Positions 50,228 through 61,416 of a DNA stretch of 64,000 nucleotides are shown one piece after another; positions within the stretch are counted from its first letter, which is position 1, and every line of letters begins with the position of its first letter. The DNA comes from Rhizophagus clarus. Lineage: Eukaryota > Glomeromycota > Glomeromycetes > Glomerales > Glomeraceae. The notes under the pieces are model-generated. The model saw only the letters and a list, made by a program, of their open reading frames with translations, was not told the DNA's origin and searched no databases. The stretch lies in NCBI GenBank assembly GCA_015698045.1, contig BLAL01000020.1, positions 434,001 through 498,000 on the forward strand. The letters are read 5' to 3'. The translations under genes were made by a program, and so were the position numbers.

Positions 50228-51067
50228 TCAAAATGGTTCTGCTCGAAACTGGTTCTGTCGCCTTGCACAACAGGAATGGAACTGATGGAACTGTTTCGCA
50301 TCCCTAAGTTGGCACGTTGGTGGCGGTAGTGGCATTGGTTGCACTTTCAGGTAAGTTGTTGACGGTGGTGGTGGTGGCTGTTGCTGTTGCTGTGGTTGGA
50401 AGTACTCATAATATACGTGCGGTGTATATGGTGGCGGTTTTGGTTGTAACAATTGTAGTGGCGGTAGTTGTGGTCGTGACGATTGTAATGGCGGTAGGCG
50501 TGGATATGGAGAATGTATTGGTGGTAATTGTGGATACAGAGACTGTATTGGTGGTAATTGTGGATACAGAGACTGTATTGATGGTAGTTGTGGATGTAGC
50601 AACTGTATTGGCGGTAGTTGCGGATACAGAGACTGTATTGGCGGTAGTTGTGGTTGTGGTGGTGGTGGTTGTAGTTGTGGATAATAAGTTGGTGGTGGTG
50701 GTGGTTGTGGCGATTGTGTTTGTGGTTGTGGTTGTGGTGGTGGTGGTGGTTGTGGTTGTGGTCGTAACGGGGTTAATTTCTTCTTTCTCTCTTGTAGCAA
50801 TTGTTTATTTTTCAATTTGTACCGGCGATTTCCCTCGAGTGCTATCAATTTATAAAATTCTTTGATCTCAGCTGGTTCATCATGCCACATTGATCTACCA
50901 GCATAATTTTTTGCTCTCTTAATTTGTACCCTTTCATTTCTAAGATACAAGATGTACGGGTTGTTATTGTAAATATCTAGGATCAGGTCTTCAACTTTGT
51001 AGTTTAATTTACGAGGAGGATTTTTCATAATTTCCAAGAATCTTTTATGATTTGAAACTCCTCTCAT
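50228..51067 (-). CDS. HMG-box (MATA_HMG type) protein with proline/glutamine-rich tail
   Basis: Predicted 279 residues, single exon. Residues about 33-86 resemble the short HMG box of the MATA_HMG group: NNNPYILYLRNERVQIKRAK, then RSMWHDEPAEIKEFYKLIAL and a basic end (RRYKLKNKQLLQERKKK). The bulky N-P-Y-I-L-Y start, central Trp and E-x-K-x-x-Y-x-x-L-A pattern are the family hallmarks; the loop is shorter than usual. The family binds DNA and is expanded in Rhizophagus. Residues 101-250 are almost wholly Pro, Gln and Leu, with seven decapeptides of the form LPPIQSLYPQ at 141-210, a 30-bp DNA repeat likely to vary in number. Such tails often act in transcription activation or protein contact (inference). 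A valine-rich open frame on the opposite strand is its shadow. Confidence 0.65.
   Translation of the reverse strand: MRGVSNHKRFLEIMKNPPRKLNYKVEDLILDIYNNNPYILYLRNERVQIKRAKNYAGRSMWHDEPAEIKEFYKLIALEGNRRYKLKNKQLLQERKKKLTPLRPQPQPPPPPQPQPQTQSPQPPPPPTYYPQLQPPPPQPQLPPIQSLYPQLPPIQLLHPQLPSIQSLYPQLPPIQSLYPQLPPIHSPYPRLPPLQSSRPQLPPLQLLQPKPPPYTPHVYYEYFQPQQQQQPPPPPSTTYLKVQPMPLPPPTCQLRDAKQFHQFHSCCARRQNQFRAEPF
50438..50647 (-). repeat. 30-bp coding minisatellite, seven units
   Basis: In-frame tandem 30-bp repeat inside the HMG-box gene, encoding variants of LPPIQSLYPQ. The unit length preserves the frame. Confidence 0.85.
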
Positions 51068-53250
51068 TTTTTTTTTTTTTTTTTAAAAAAAAGAAAAAAA
51101 AAATTTGAATAAAATGCAAAAAAAAGGATTATAAAAACTAAAAACGATGATTATAATAAAAAGATTATTGATATTACGATTTAAAGGAATTCTTTTCTTT
51201 TTTTTTTAATGATTATTTCGATTATTTCGATACCGTATTTATACGTAATTTTTTCATATTCGCGTACGTAGTAAATATCTTTTAATTTGGTTGGTCATTT
51301 TAAATCTAGGGGTGAGTGCACAAAAAGGTGAGAATATCGTTTGCATCATGATGATCAAACGTAATTAATTACCATCCATCAGAATATTGTTATTATTATT
51401 AAGATAAATAATATAAACATTTAAAGAACGGAACATAGTATAAAAAGAGTCCGGCCTGGGTCCTTTTATTTTTTTTTCAAACAAATACGCCATTAATAAA
51501 TTTGTACGTACAAAAGAAAATTTCTAACAATATTGTTAAGAATTAGTATAATACGATTTTAATTTAGATAATATTTTTTTAAAAAAAAAAATTAATAAAT
51601 GACGCAGTATATGCATATAATCAATCTTTTTATGAAAAATAATTATTCTAAAGGATTTTTATTATTAAAGAATAAAATAATTGAACAAAATGTGTCAAAT
51701 AATGACAAGATCATCTTGAAACTTCCAAAATCCTTTGCAATAAACTTTTCCGATAGATAAAAATAATTTTTTTAAGAACCAGTCATTTTTCTTGAAATTT
51801 TAAAAAATTTTTTAAGCATACAAGAAGGTCAAATAATTTATTGAATATAATAAACAATAATGCGCCTTAATTTTTTTATATTGATCTTTAATGAAATATC
51901 TCTAACCGAAACTTGATATTTTCTAGATTCCGGAGGAGAAAAAATTAATAAAAACGTAAAATCAAACCATTTCACAAAATTTGATAATTTGAATGGTACG
52001 CGTTTTCGGTGAAATACTGTATCATCAGATGAAACAGCATTTTATATTTATCAAACCTGTTACAGTACATTTCCGATAAATTTATTTATAAATAACTCAT
52101 TTCATTCCCCTGATTAAGTAATTTCTTAAATAATAGCATTTAAATTATATATCTTACCCACGTTGAATCCAAATTTGTACAACTAGAAAAATTTCTTTGT
52201 TCAATTAATCTAGTATTGCTAATTACGAACTGCGCCAAATTAAGTCGATCTAATTCTTTATTTGATTCTTTTGAGCGGCAAATTCAAATGAGCTAATTAT
52301 GTAAGCGGTTTTGCGATAATCACTTCCGTCTTGTTCAAATAATTTTTTTTTTTTTTACAGCTGATTTGTTAATTGATTTAAAATAAATTCTATAATTAAA
52401 TAATATTCATTTCCATTACATGAGTAACATGACATGTTGAATTTAGCATTGAACAGCGAAAAAAATTTATTTATTCCTTTGGATTGGTTTATTACTTTTT
52501 TACATTCACCGATAAACTAAAACATACCCGAAAAGTTGTCAACTATAGCATTTATTAACGTTGTACACTATATTTATAATTTGTCGTTATTAAAAACAAT
52601 TTTTTTTGTAGTTGATGCAATTGTTGTTAATTCAATGATACGACGTATTGACATCTAAAATGGTTCTGAGGCAAAAAGCCATGTACAGTAAGCTTAAGTT
52701 AATAAATAAAATCGTAAAATTTAATTATTTTTTAATGAAATGTTCTCGATCCACATTGTGAGTCATATTTTAGAGAATAATTGTGTTTCTTCTATTACTG
52801 TGACACAAACAATTATGTTTACAAAAGAACAAAAACATGTCGGAAAATAATTGTAAACCTCCGAACGTTGCGATGATCACAAATTAAATATTACTGGTTC
52901 TTAATTATGCAAGGGCTACATTATATTGTACTACGTAATACACTCTACCGTCATAGTTGTCCTAATAACCTATCTAATGTACGTTTTTTATTTTTTTTTT
53001 TATTTTAACATTTTAGAATCAATATGACGAGTAGAAATTTGTTTTATAATTAACTTTTCCGAATATCGGATACTCACTTTGAAAATTTTTTTTTTTTTTT
53101 AATTTTTTTTTTTTTTGATATGTATAAATTTGTTTTTTTTTAACTACAACAAACTTTTTTCTACTAAATAATATTTATTAAATTGATCCATCAAATATTA
53201 TAATTTATAAAACTCAAATATAAAATTCGTTATTTCGATATTTCTTTCTT

Positions 53251-53334
53251 TTTATTTTGTAATTTCATAAAATTTTTGAGTCTTTTCTTCTTTATTTTGT
53301 AATTTCATAAAATTTTTGAGTCTTTTCTTCTTTC
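53251..53334 (+). repeat. 40-bp tandem duplication
   Basis: TTTATTTTGTAATTTCATAA starts at 53,251 and again at 53,291, both continuing through AATTTTTGAGTCTTTTCTTC without change. Confidence 0.85.
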
Positions 53335-53806
53335 AATTTATAGATGATAATTAAAATAAATAAGTGAGTAAAAAATTTTATTATTTATTATTTGATCTTC
53401 AAAAAACAATTAGAAGAAAATGAAGAACACGAATGATTTCATCATATGACTTCTATTTAAATATAATTTATCGATGGTTTGAAATAATAACCGAAAGCCA
53501 CAACCTTTCGATTATAAATATCTGGCTGGGGAACTTTTTTTCTATTTTGAGGAGGGGATTTCGCATTTTTGGTTTAGAGAGTGTTTTTTTTCTATATTCT
53601 TGTAATACGACTATCGGTCGTCAATATTAATAAATAAATAACCATACAATCGCAGAGTATTAACTATTTCTCAATTATACCGTACATGTATATTGTAAAA
53701 ATCACATAACTTCTATAATATTAAGAAACTTTTACCGAAAGTGTATGACGGATCGACTTCAATGATCGTATGCTTACCGATCTACTACCTTAATCTTTAC
53801 AGTATT

Positions 53807-53972
53807 CAGGGTTGAAAATTTTTCAAACTCTATTCATAACCAAATTTGCGCACACAAAATTTTTGTATTACATTAAACCATTATTAAAAAAATACTTTCC
53901 GCACATGATTTAGAAAGTTGCGCACAAAAAAACTCAAATCTCCCGCACGTGACTTAAAATTGAATTTCAACC
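53807..53972. mobile_element. Possible short MITE
   Basis: The left end CAGGGTTGAAAATT and the inverted right end GGTTGAAATTCAA match over about nine bases. The interior has repeated GCGCACA(C/A)AAAA and CCGCAC(A/G)TGA words. There is no clear target duplication and the right end lacks the outer CAGG, so the call is weak. Confidence 0.3.
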
Positions 53973-54124
53973 ATCATGATAAAATAAAATAAATTCAAGA
54001 TTGCGTCAGTGTTGCCGTTTTCAATTTCTTTATTTTTTTATTTATTTTTTTTATTTTATTTTATTTTATTTTTAGGAAAGTTGTCTAAATTTGTTTGCAT
54101 TGACTATTTTCTGTTGATTTATTC

Positions 54125-54155
<31 letters not shown>

Positions 54156-54599
54156 TAAACAAAAAATAACAGATGACCAATTCTGAAACGCCAATATGCA
54201 CCAAAGTTCCTAAAAATGGAATATATTTTTTTTTAATAAAATTATTAAAAAGTATTATTTGAAACCTATTAGGATCAAACAAAAATTTTTTGATTTGTCA
54301 TGAAATTTTTTTTCGTATAACCCATTGTTGAATCTTTCTTTTTATTTTTTTTTTTTTTAAAAAAAAAAAATTATGTAACGCATCTATCCATTTATTTGCA
54401 TGTTACACTTAGGTTTGCGCCAATTTGATTTAAATAAATAGCATATTTTTATAATAAACGAAAATAAAAAAAAAAAAAATATATAATTTTTTTTTTTAAA
54501 TCAAGTTCCTTTTACAGAATTTCATATCTTAAAAAAGTTCATTAAAATACGCCCTGCTAATCACATTGTTTCACTGCATTTTTATTGCGTAATTATTTA

Positions 54600-54730
54600 G
54601 ATGTCTGGAACAAACTTATGGAACCTCTTTTCCTTCGACTGTTAAAACGCGAAAAAGGAAATTCACGTGATGGAAGTGATAGTTATGCGGTATTGGGCCA
54701 AGGATCTGCAAATTTTGTTAAGGCATTAAA
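54600..54730 (+). repeat. Dispersed repeat, copy 3
   Basis: Contains TCTGGAACAAA, CTGTTAAAACGCGAAAAAGG, AAATTCACGTGAT and GGCCAAGGATCTGCAAATTT in the same order as the inverse of 38,155-38,335. It lies about 300-400 bp upstream of the HMG-box fragment. Near 54,180 CCAATTCTGAAACGCCAATATGC matches a word at 44,581. Confidence 0.45.
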
Positions 54731-55091
54731 AATTGTGATATCCGCAATAAATTGATCAACAATTACATGCCATTGATATTTATGAGATTATCGTTTTTGG
54801 ATCGTCTCGGCTTTTCATAAATCCTAATCGATCTCTTTGGACACAGGATAAGAGAAATTTTTTTCTTAGATTTAATAACTATCTTTAGTTACTGACTAAA
54901 GAGAAAAAAAGTCATGTGCAATATTTTTATTATTTCGTGATATGTTGTAAATCTCATCATTAAGCATCTAAATTTATTTTACGCTCTGTAAAAAAATAAA
55001 AATATTTTATATCTTGACCAATTAAAAAAAAAAACTCGATAATGCCAGAAAAAAATTTTTTAGTTGAATTTTTGACAACATCCTTGGTTAA

Positions 55092-55436
55092 CATATTGAA
55101 CAGAGAAAATATTTTCCACCATTATTTAATAACCCTGAATCATTTGTTTCTCCAGATGGTCCTCGACCTAAAAAACCTCCTAATACATTTTTAATGTGTA
55201 GAAAAAATGTTTATAAAGAAGCAGAACGAAAAGGGTCTCACAATATGCGTGTGACTAGCAAAGCTACCAGTATACTATGGAACAACGCAGAAAAACGCGT
55301 TTATACGAAGCTAGCTGATCACGTTTATGAAATTTACTTGCTAAGAAGTTCATTTAAACTTAAAATAACAGTCTCGCCTCCAAAAAAAACCTTCTCTATC
55401 ACCTTAACCCATAACACGTTAAACTGCTTCTGCTAG
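55092..55436 (+). CDS. HMG-box (MATA_HMG type) fragment, start not identified
   Basis: The frame is open from 55,092 to the stop at 55,436. It reads KYFPPLFNNPESFVSPDGPR, then KKPPNTFLMCRKNVYKEAER, SHNMRVTSKATSILWNNAEK and RVYTKLADHVYEIYLLR. This is a full short HMG box (P-P-N-x-F start, S-K central, L-W-N, K-x-x-Y-x-x-L-A). The only in-frame ATG (55,194) lies inside the box. A second frame beginning at ATG 55,042 (MPEKNFLVEFLTTSLVN) ends in the other frame just before, so either an intron or a one-base shift separates them. It may be a real two-exon gene or a recent pseudogene. The family binds DNA, and many copies exist in these fungi. Confidence 0.6.
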   Translation, partial: HIEQRKYFPPLFNNPESFVSPDGPRPKKPPNTFLMCRKNVYKEAERKGSHNMRVTSKATSILWNNAEKRVYTKLADHVYEIYLLRSSFKLKITVSPPKKTFSITLTHNTLNCFC

Positions 55437-55439
55437 TCA

Positions 55440-56690
55440 GTTCAATACTTGTGCGGATTCTAATAGGATAATAAAATTATAGTATTTTCCTACAAAATCA
55501 ACTATTAACTATTAACTATTAACAGTCGACTGTTTTCTTTTCTTTTTTAGAAGAATTTATTCACAAATTATTGTTATTTTTTTTTTTTTTTTGCTTTTAT
55601 TTTTTAATAATTAAATATGTTGGCCAGAATAAATAGATTGTTTCTTTTTTACGAGGAATGTGATGTTCAAGCGAATTGAATAAATTTTTATATTTATATA
55701 ATAAACAGATCAAATATTGAAGAACATTGAAAACATTATTCGAATATTAAATTTCTAGAATTAAATTTTAATTGATTAAATAACTACAGTGCAGTATTTA
55801 AAAAAAAAATTAACGAATGAAAATATAATTTGACATTAATGTTAAATTATTATAATTTAAAAATTTAATGATCACATGAATTTTTTCACGCGTTCTTTAC
55901 GCACGTGTTATTTTTATTATTAGATTTTTATATATTCCCGATACATCTACTGACTACTGATACATTATATTAATATATTTTGCTTGTTTTAAAAATTTGA
56001 AAAAGTATAGCAGATAGTTGAATAATTATTCAATATAATTATTTAAAGATAATTATAGTAAATCGATTGAACACAAATCCCTATTATAAAATTTTTTTTT
56101 TAAAAAAAAAAATGTAAAATCTTAAAGGAATGTAAAGGAGTATATAACAAAACTTAAGGAAGTATAAAGAATACAATACGTACATATTCCGTGATCTGAA
56201 ATTACAGATTGCTGTAACCACAAATACGATAAGAAATTCTGACATGAAACTTTGATGTCATATTATTTATTATAGCTTCATTTTTAATGCATTCACTATA
56301 ATATTTAAGTCTATTTACCCTTGATGACTCACAAATCTTTTTCACGCCCTGAACCATTAGCATCTAATTTCCCATACAGATCTATTCCGTATCTCTAAAG
56401 CCTGTGTACTTTTTTGTGTAAATGTAATAATAGAACTAATATATTTCTTTCGACAATGTGAGCATCGTTGTTAAGCGATCTTGATGATTTTCCGCTTCTA
56501 ATTTTGGTTTTTTCAAATTATGTGTTTGAAATAGTTTGAAAGACACAACAATTTAAATCGGTGGCGTTGGAGCGTTAATCGTTATTGGCGTTATTTGATT
56601 TCAGATGTTTTACTCTATAAATTTTTAAAAGTAGTAATTAGAATTTTCTTACACTTTATGTGCAAAATAAAGTATTAAATAATTCGTACC
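55440..56690. other. AT-rich stretch without a gene
   Basis: ACTATTAACTATTAACTATTAAC lies near 55,500. A T/A tract junction lies at 56,092-56,112. No gene or element ends seen. Confidence 0.4.
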
Positions 56691-56694
56691 AACT

Positions 56695-57170
56695 TTAGGG
56701 TAGTGACAATTTTTCCATAATTTGCTTCAGCCTTTTACTTATAATTCTCAAATAACCATTTGGTACATCTCTCAAACTCACGAGCTTTTCAACCTCAGAA
56801 TTATAAGCATATTCACAAAATACGAGATAAATATATTTAAATAGTAAAAGATTTAAAAACACTTCAACTTCACTAATTAAACTCGCTAACGCCTAACGAG
56901 AGGAATCAGAAAGAGAAATTGAACATCTACCGTAATAATAATTTGAAATTTTTTTTTAAAAAAAAGAAAGTCGATCAGGTGAAACTTTTGAGATGATACG
57001 AACATAGTAATCCTATTGTTTGTGATACTGATGTCTCTGAAACGTATTGTCTCTCACATGTGAGTGTAGAAGTAAACATGATTGTAAAAGGGTGAATTCA
57101 TTGATATATCTTTGCAATTTATCAGCAAAAAGAATTTGACGATATATTTCTTCAAGTCCAGGCGACCAAG
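56695..57170 (-). pseudogene. Two exon-like fragments of an unrecognised minus-strand gene
   Basis: The last exon candidate (56,892-56,695) follows a strong acceptor (pyrimidine-rich run ending CCTCTCGTTAG). It is open for 65 codons to TAA, with protein-like text such as SEVEVFLNLLLFKYIYLVF and VEKLVSLRDVPNGYLRIISK. Upstream, about 57,170-57,010, a second open stretch reads SWSPGLEEIYRQILFADKLQ and LLQSCLLLHSHVRDNTF. A TACTAAT branch-like word lies near 57,178. I could not define the donor between them or a start codon. It may be a small spliced gene or a relic. Confidence 0.35.
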
Positions 57171-57279
57171 ATCGATTAGTATATATTAATAAAATGTGGT
57201 GTTAACGTTGGTACAATCATCATTTCTCTTAGTAAAATCGTGTTGAGAAATCAACAGAACTCTTTCTTAATGAAATTTT

Positions 57280-57540
57280 GAGCCTACAGTATGATGAATT
57301 ATCCAGTCGGGTTTTTTTGACTTTCTTCCCTCTGATCAACGTCCTTTTTTTGATTAGAGACCTTCTTCTGGTCAATTACTTTACTTTGTCCAATGGCCTT
57401 CTTCTGATCAACTACTTTCTCAACGATCTTCTATTTTCTGAACAATTACCTTCTTGGGTTGGTACCTCCAATATTTCTAAGCATTGCGGTAGCATCATCA
57501 AATCCCGCCTTAGAAATCTTTATCCTCGTACGATGCCCTA
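57280..57540 (-). pseudogene. Lysine-rich repeat-coding relic
   Basis: On the minus strand three frames in succession read TRIKISKAGFDDATAMLRNI, KKVIVQKIEDR, and KVVDQKKAIGQSKVIDQKKV followed by SNQKKDVDQREE. The last two contain a repeat of about nine to twelve residues of the form K-V-I-D-Q-K-K, seen in DNA as (T/C)TTCTTCTGGTCAAT-like units. Two frameshifts break it. Family unknown. Confidence 0.35.
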
Positions 57541-57563
57541 AAAAAAGGAATAAATAACCTTTA

Positions 57564-57824
57564 ATGGACGTTTCGTTAAACAAAGATAAATTAAAAAAGG
57601 CCGATTCCTACCGAGATCTTACGCGTCCAGACTCGTCTAGAAAAAAGAGAAACCATTTAGATTTCTATTTTTTTTTTTTTTTTTCCCTTGTGTCGAAAAT
57701 TACATCACGTGTATTAAAAATTTCTAGTTCCGAAATATTTAAACTTCGACAATCAAAAAATCATTCCATTGGTGATAGATTAAACTTCCAAATTGCTTAC
57801 CAAACACCGTTAATCGTACGGTAA
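57564..57824 (+). CDS. Doubtful open frame of 86 codons
   Basis: MDVSLNKDKLKKADSYRDLT followed by SSRKKRNHLDFY is protein-like. It is then interrupted by a poly-T run encoding Phe, followed by a second protein-like part (SRVLKISSSEIFKLRQSKN). The T tract argues for a relic or a chance joining. No family recognised. Confidence 0.2.
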   Translation: MDVSLNKDKLKKADSYRDLTRPDSSRKKRNHLDFYFFFFFSLVSKITSRVLKISSSEIFKLRQSKNHSIGDRLNFQIAYQTPLIVR

Positions 57825-57934
57825 ATTTTATAGTTGATAATTCACCAGATAGATATCAACGCTTCTTTCATACACAATTCCTAGGTAGTCCACAATCATA
57901 ACCAAAATGTACCCAATGATCCATAATTCGATAA

Positions 57935-59690
57935 AGTAGCAGTTGCTGCTGCTGCTAATATCGTCATGCTACGTGTCCACTACCACTAGATTTGATTGGC
58001 ATACATAACATATTCTAAAATTTAAAAAGATTTGATTATATTAATATTTAATTTTTTGCATTAATCCTTTAAATGTATATACTTTAAATACATACTGTAT
58101 TTGAGTCATTAACTCCCTAGTGGAACCCTCCATAAAGATATATTGATCGGAACATGAAAATATCTAAGAAAACACCATACAATTAAAATAAGATGTTAAT
58201 AAAAAGAATAACAAAACGAAAAGATTTAAAATAATTTACATACTATCAAAATTTGACTATAGAAAAGGTTGATTGTATTATAATATCAATGTTTGTTTGA
58301 AAATGACTTCTCACGTTAATGTTTGAAAATAATTTTGTACGTTAATGGTGTTGCAATGTATGACTTCAAGATATGATAACGTAAAGAAGCCTCTTGTTGT
58401 ATGCATTTTGAAAATTTCTCCCTTGCGTCATCATAAGGTTCTACGTCGCATACCTCAACTTCACTAGATTTGATTGTTATAAGGTAGACTAAAATTTAAT
58501 AAGATTATATTAATGTTTAAATTCTCTGCATTAATCCTTTAAATATAAATACTTTGATCCACGGATGTATATTGATAGGAGCATGCAAATATCTAAGAAA
58601 GAGCCATACAGTTAATCAAATATTAATATTAAAAAAAAAAAAATTTGATTTAAAAATAGTTTACATACCAAAGAACGTTAAAGCAGGCATTATACGTACA
58701 CATGTAATAAGGCACCCAAATCACATCTATCTTTATGAACTCTAAAATTACTTCCAGTAAGGTAAGATTTAAAGAACTGGCACTTCACAAATTGGCTATC
58801 ATTGTTCAATAATGAGTACAACAGCAGTTGCCGCTGCTGCAAGTCATGAAACGTGTCCACTTCCACCAGATTTAATTGGTATACACAAGATAGTCTAGAA
58901 TTTAAATTAATATTTAATGTCCTGAATTAATCTTTTGAATATACTGTATATACTTTGAATACATACCCACTAGGAAACTGGAAGTGTTGTGAGTCCAGAC
59001 GAAAAAAAGAAGGGTAATTATATCATTGGATATATTCATGTGGACGGGACAGAGAAATTCATGTGATCGATTTTTCTCACAGTGCGTAGACATATATTGT
59101 CCATTTCGCTCCGGACAATTAACCCTTAACGAAACTCTCTATGGAGGAATATTGACCAGGACATGTAGAAAACACCATGCAATTAAAATCAAATATTAAT
59201 ATTAATTAAAGAACAATTTGATTTAAAAATAATTTACATAGTACATACCAGCGCGGTAAAAAATGAAAGTCAAATAACGTGACTATAGAAAAAGTTGATA
59301 TGCATCACGATGTTTGAATATAATAACGAAAGTTGTATGCATTTTGAAAATTTCTCCATCGCGCCATCACAAGGTTCCACGTCGCATACTTCCACTTCCA
59401 CTAGATTTGATAGATAGTCTAAGTATTAATTTTCTGCATCAATCCTTTAAATATACATACTTTGAATACATACAATGTTTGGGCTGTTAACTTACTAACG
59501 AAACTCTCCGTGAGGGTATATTGATCTGAACATGTGAAATATCTAAAAAAGCACCGTACAATTAAATCAATTATTAATATTAATAAAAAAAAACAATTTT
59601 GATTTAAATGTTAAAGCAAACATAATATGTAAAGATGTAATAAGGAATAAGGAACCCAAATCATGATTTACCTTTGTGAAATCTAAAATT
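57935..59690 (+). repeat. Four-copy long tandem repeat (about 400-535 bp per unit)
   Basis: Marker words recur in order: GCAGTTGC(T/C)GCTGCTGC, ACGTGTCCACT(A/T)CCAC, (C/A)TAGATTTGATT, ATTAATCCTTTAAAT, TACTTTGAATACATAC, ATATTGAT(C/A)GGA and ACCATACAATTAAA. The marker CTAGATTTGATT or its variants lie at 57,986, 58,464, 58,866 and 59,401. Units differ by indels and each lacks some blocks. No coding potential is apparent. Confidence 0.75.
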
Positions 59691-59694
59691 ATTT

Positions 59695-60465
59695 CTAATA
59701 GGGTAAAAAATCAAGAATTGTATTCTCTTGATTCGATTTTAACGAACTGACCCAAATTTGACTAAAATATTATGAAAATTTGACTTACCATAATTTGTAA
59801 AAAACCCCACACTACTAAAAAATTTATTTAGGTAGTTTCGTAGTTTCTTTTTGCAATTTACAAATTTGCAATAACTTTTCTTGATGTACATATGTTGAAT
59901 TTGCGATTGGTTTGGCGTTGCTCATCGATTCAGAATGTCATCATGTATACTCTTCTCTATAATTATTCAGGAATAACCCAAATTCCCCATGAATAACATC
60001 ATCAATCTTCACACATTGTTGTTTGACATTGAAGCTTCTTCATTATCTGACTCAACTCAGCCAGTAAACCGTTGAATCATACCAACATATTCTGCTGGTT
60101 TACAAGCCAAATTCCATAATATAAATGACGAAGAGGTCCATAGTTTTTTAGTATATCATTCATTATCAGATGACTATAATCGTAATCCTTCAAACAAGTC
60201 CTCGTCCAGACAACTAGAGTTAAAACAAAATGATCTTTAGCAATTAAATTACTGATTTAGAAATTTGTATTGTTTTTGCGAAATCAAAAATTTGGATTGT
60301 GATTTGGTAAAAAAAAAAAAAAATATTCACAAGATCCTCTACCATGAAGCCATGGACAATATCTAATAATATATCTCCTCCAAGAAAATTTCAATGAATA
60401 TCAATGAGCTGATAGGATATTTTTCCTAACACAAATATAATAATATCAATAAAGTCAAAAAATTT
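59695..60465. other. Stretch between two satellites, no supported gene
   Basis: Less AT-rich than average around 59,930-60,230, with words that could be old coding sequence, but no frame or family is supported. Confidence 0.35.
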
Positions 60466-60470
60466 ATTTC

Positions 60471-60762
60471 CATTGAAGACGAATGACGATGACGGCGAAT
60501 GATGATGAGGACGGATGGTGATGGTGATGATGATGACGGATGATGAAGATGATGAAGACGACGGATGATGAAGACGGATGATGAAGACGGATGATGATGA
60601 TGATAATGATGATGATGATGGCGGATGATGATGAGGACGGATGATGAAGACGGATGAAGACGGATGAAGACGGAGATGAAGACGGATGATGATGATGATG
60701 ATGGCGAATGATGATGAGAGGACGGATGATGATGACGGATGATGATGACGGATGATGATGAC

Positions 60763-60812
<50 letters not shown>

Positions 60813-60908
60813 GCGGATGATGATGACGTGATGATGATGAACACGGATGATGAAGACGGATGATGATGATGATGATGGCGAATGATGATGAGGGATGATG
60901 ATGAGGAC

Positions 60909-60947
<39 letters not shown>

Positions 60948-61268
60948 GGACGGATGATGATGACGGATGATGATGACGGATGATATGATGAAGACGGATG
61001 ATGATGATGATGATGATGATGATGCCGGATGATGATGACGTGATGATGATGAACACGGATGATGAAGACGGATGATGATGATGATGATGGCGAATGATGA
61101 TGAGGGATGATGATGAGGACGGATGATGAAGACGGATGATGATGATGATGATGGCGAATGATGATGAGGGATGATGATGAGGACGGATGATGATGACGGA
61201 TGATGATGACGGATGATATGATGAAGACGGATGATGATGATGATGATGATGAAGACGGAGATGAAGAC

Positions 61269-61301
<33 letters not shown>

Positions 61302-61384
61302 CGGATGATGAAGACGGATGATGATGATGATGATGACGGAGATGAAGACGGATTGATGATGATGATGATGATGGTGACGATGAC

Positions 61385-61416
<32 letters not shown>

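Larger units (their letters stand above)
51070..55030. other. AT-rich stretch with A/T tracts and small repeats
   Basis: No intact gene. The HMG-box gene start is immediately preceded (upstream on the minus strand) by a T/A tract junction at 51,067-51,092 that may belong to its promoter. Other items: T tracts near 52,348, 53,088 and 53,106; a 40-bp tandem duplication at 53,251-53,334; a possible small MITE at 53,807-53,972; a dispersed repeat at 54,600-54,730. Confidence 0.45.

Noticed and set aside
50317..50865. Valine-rich 182-codon plus-strand frame
   Set aside because: It is the complement of the Pro/Gln-rich coding region of the HMG-box gene on the minus strand.
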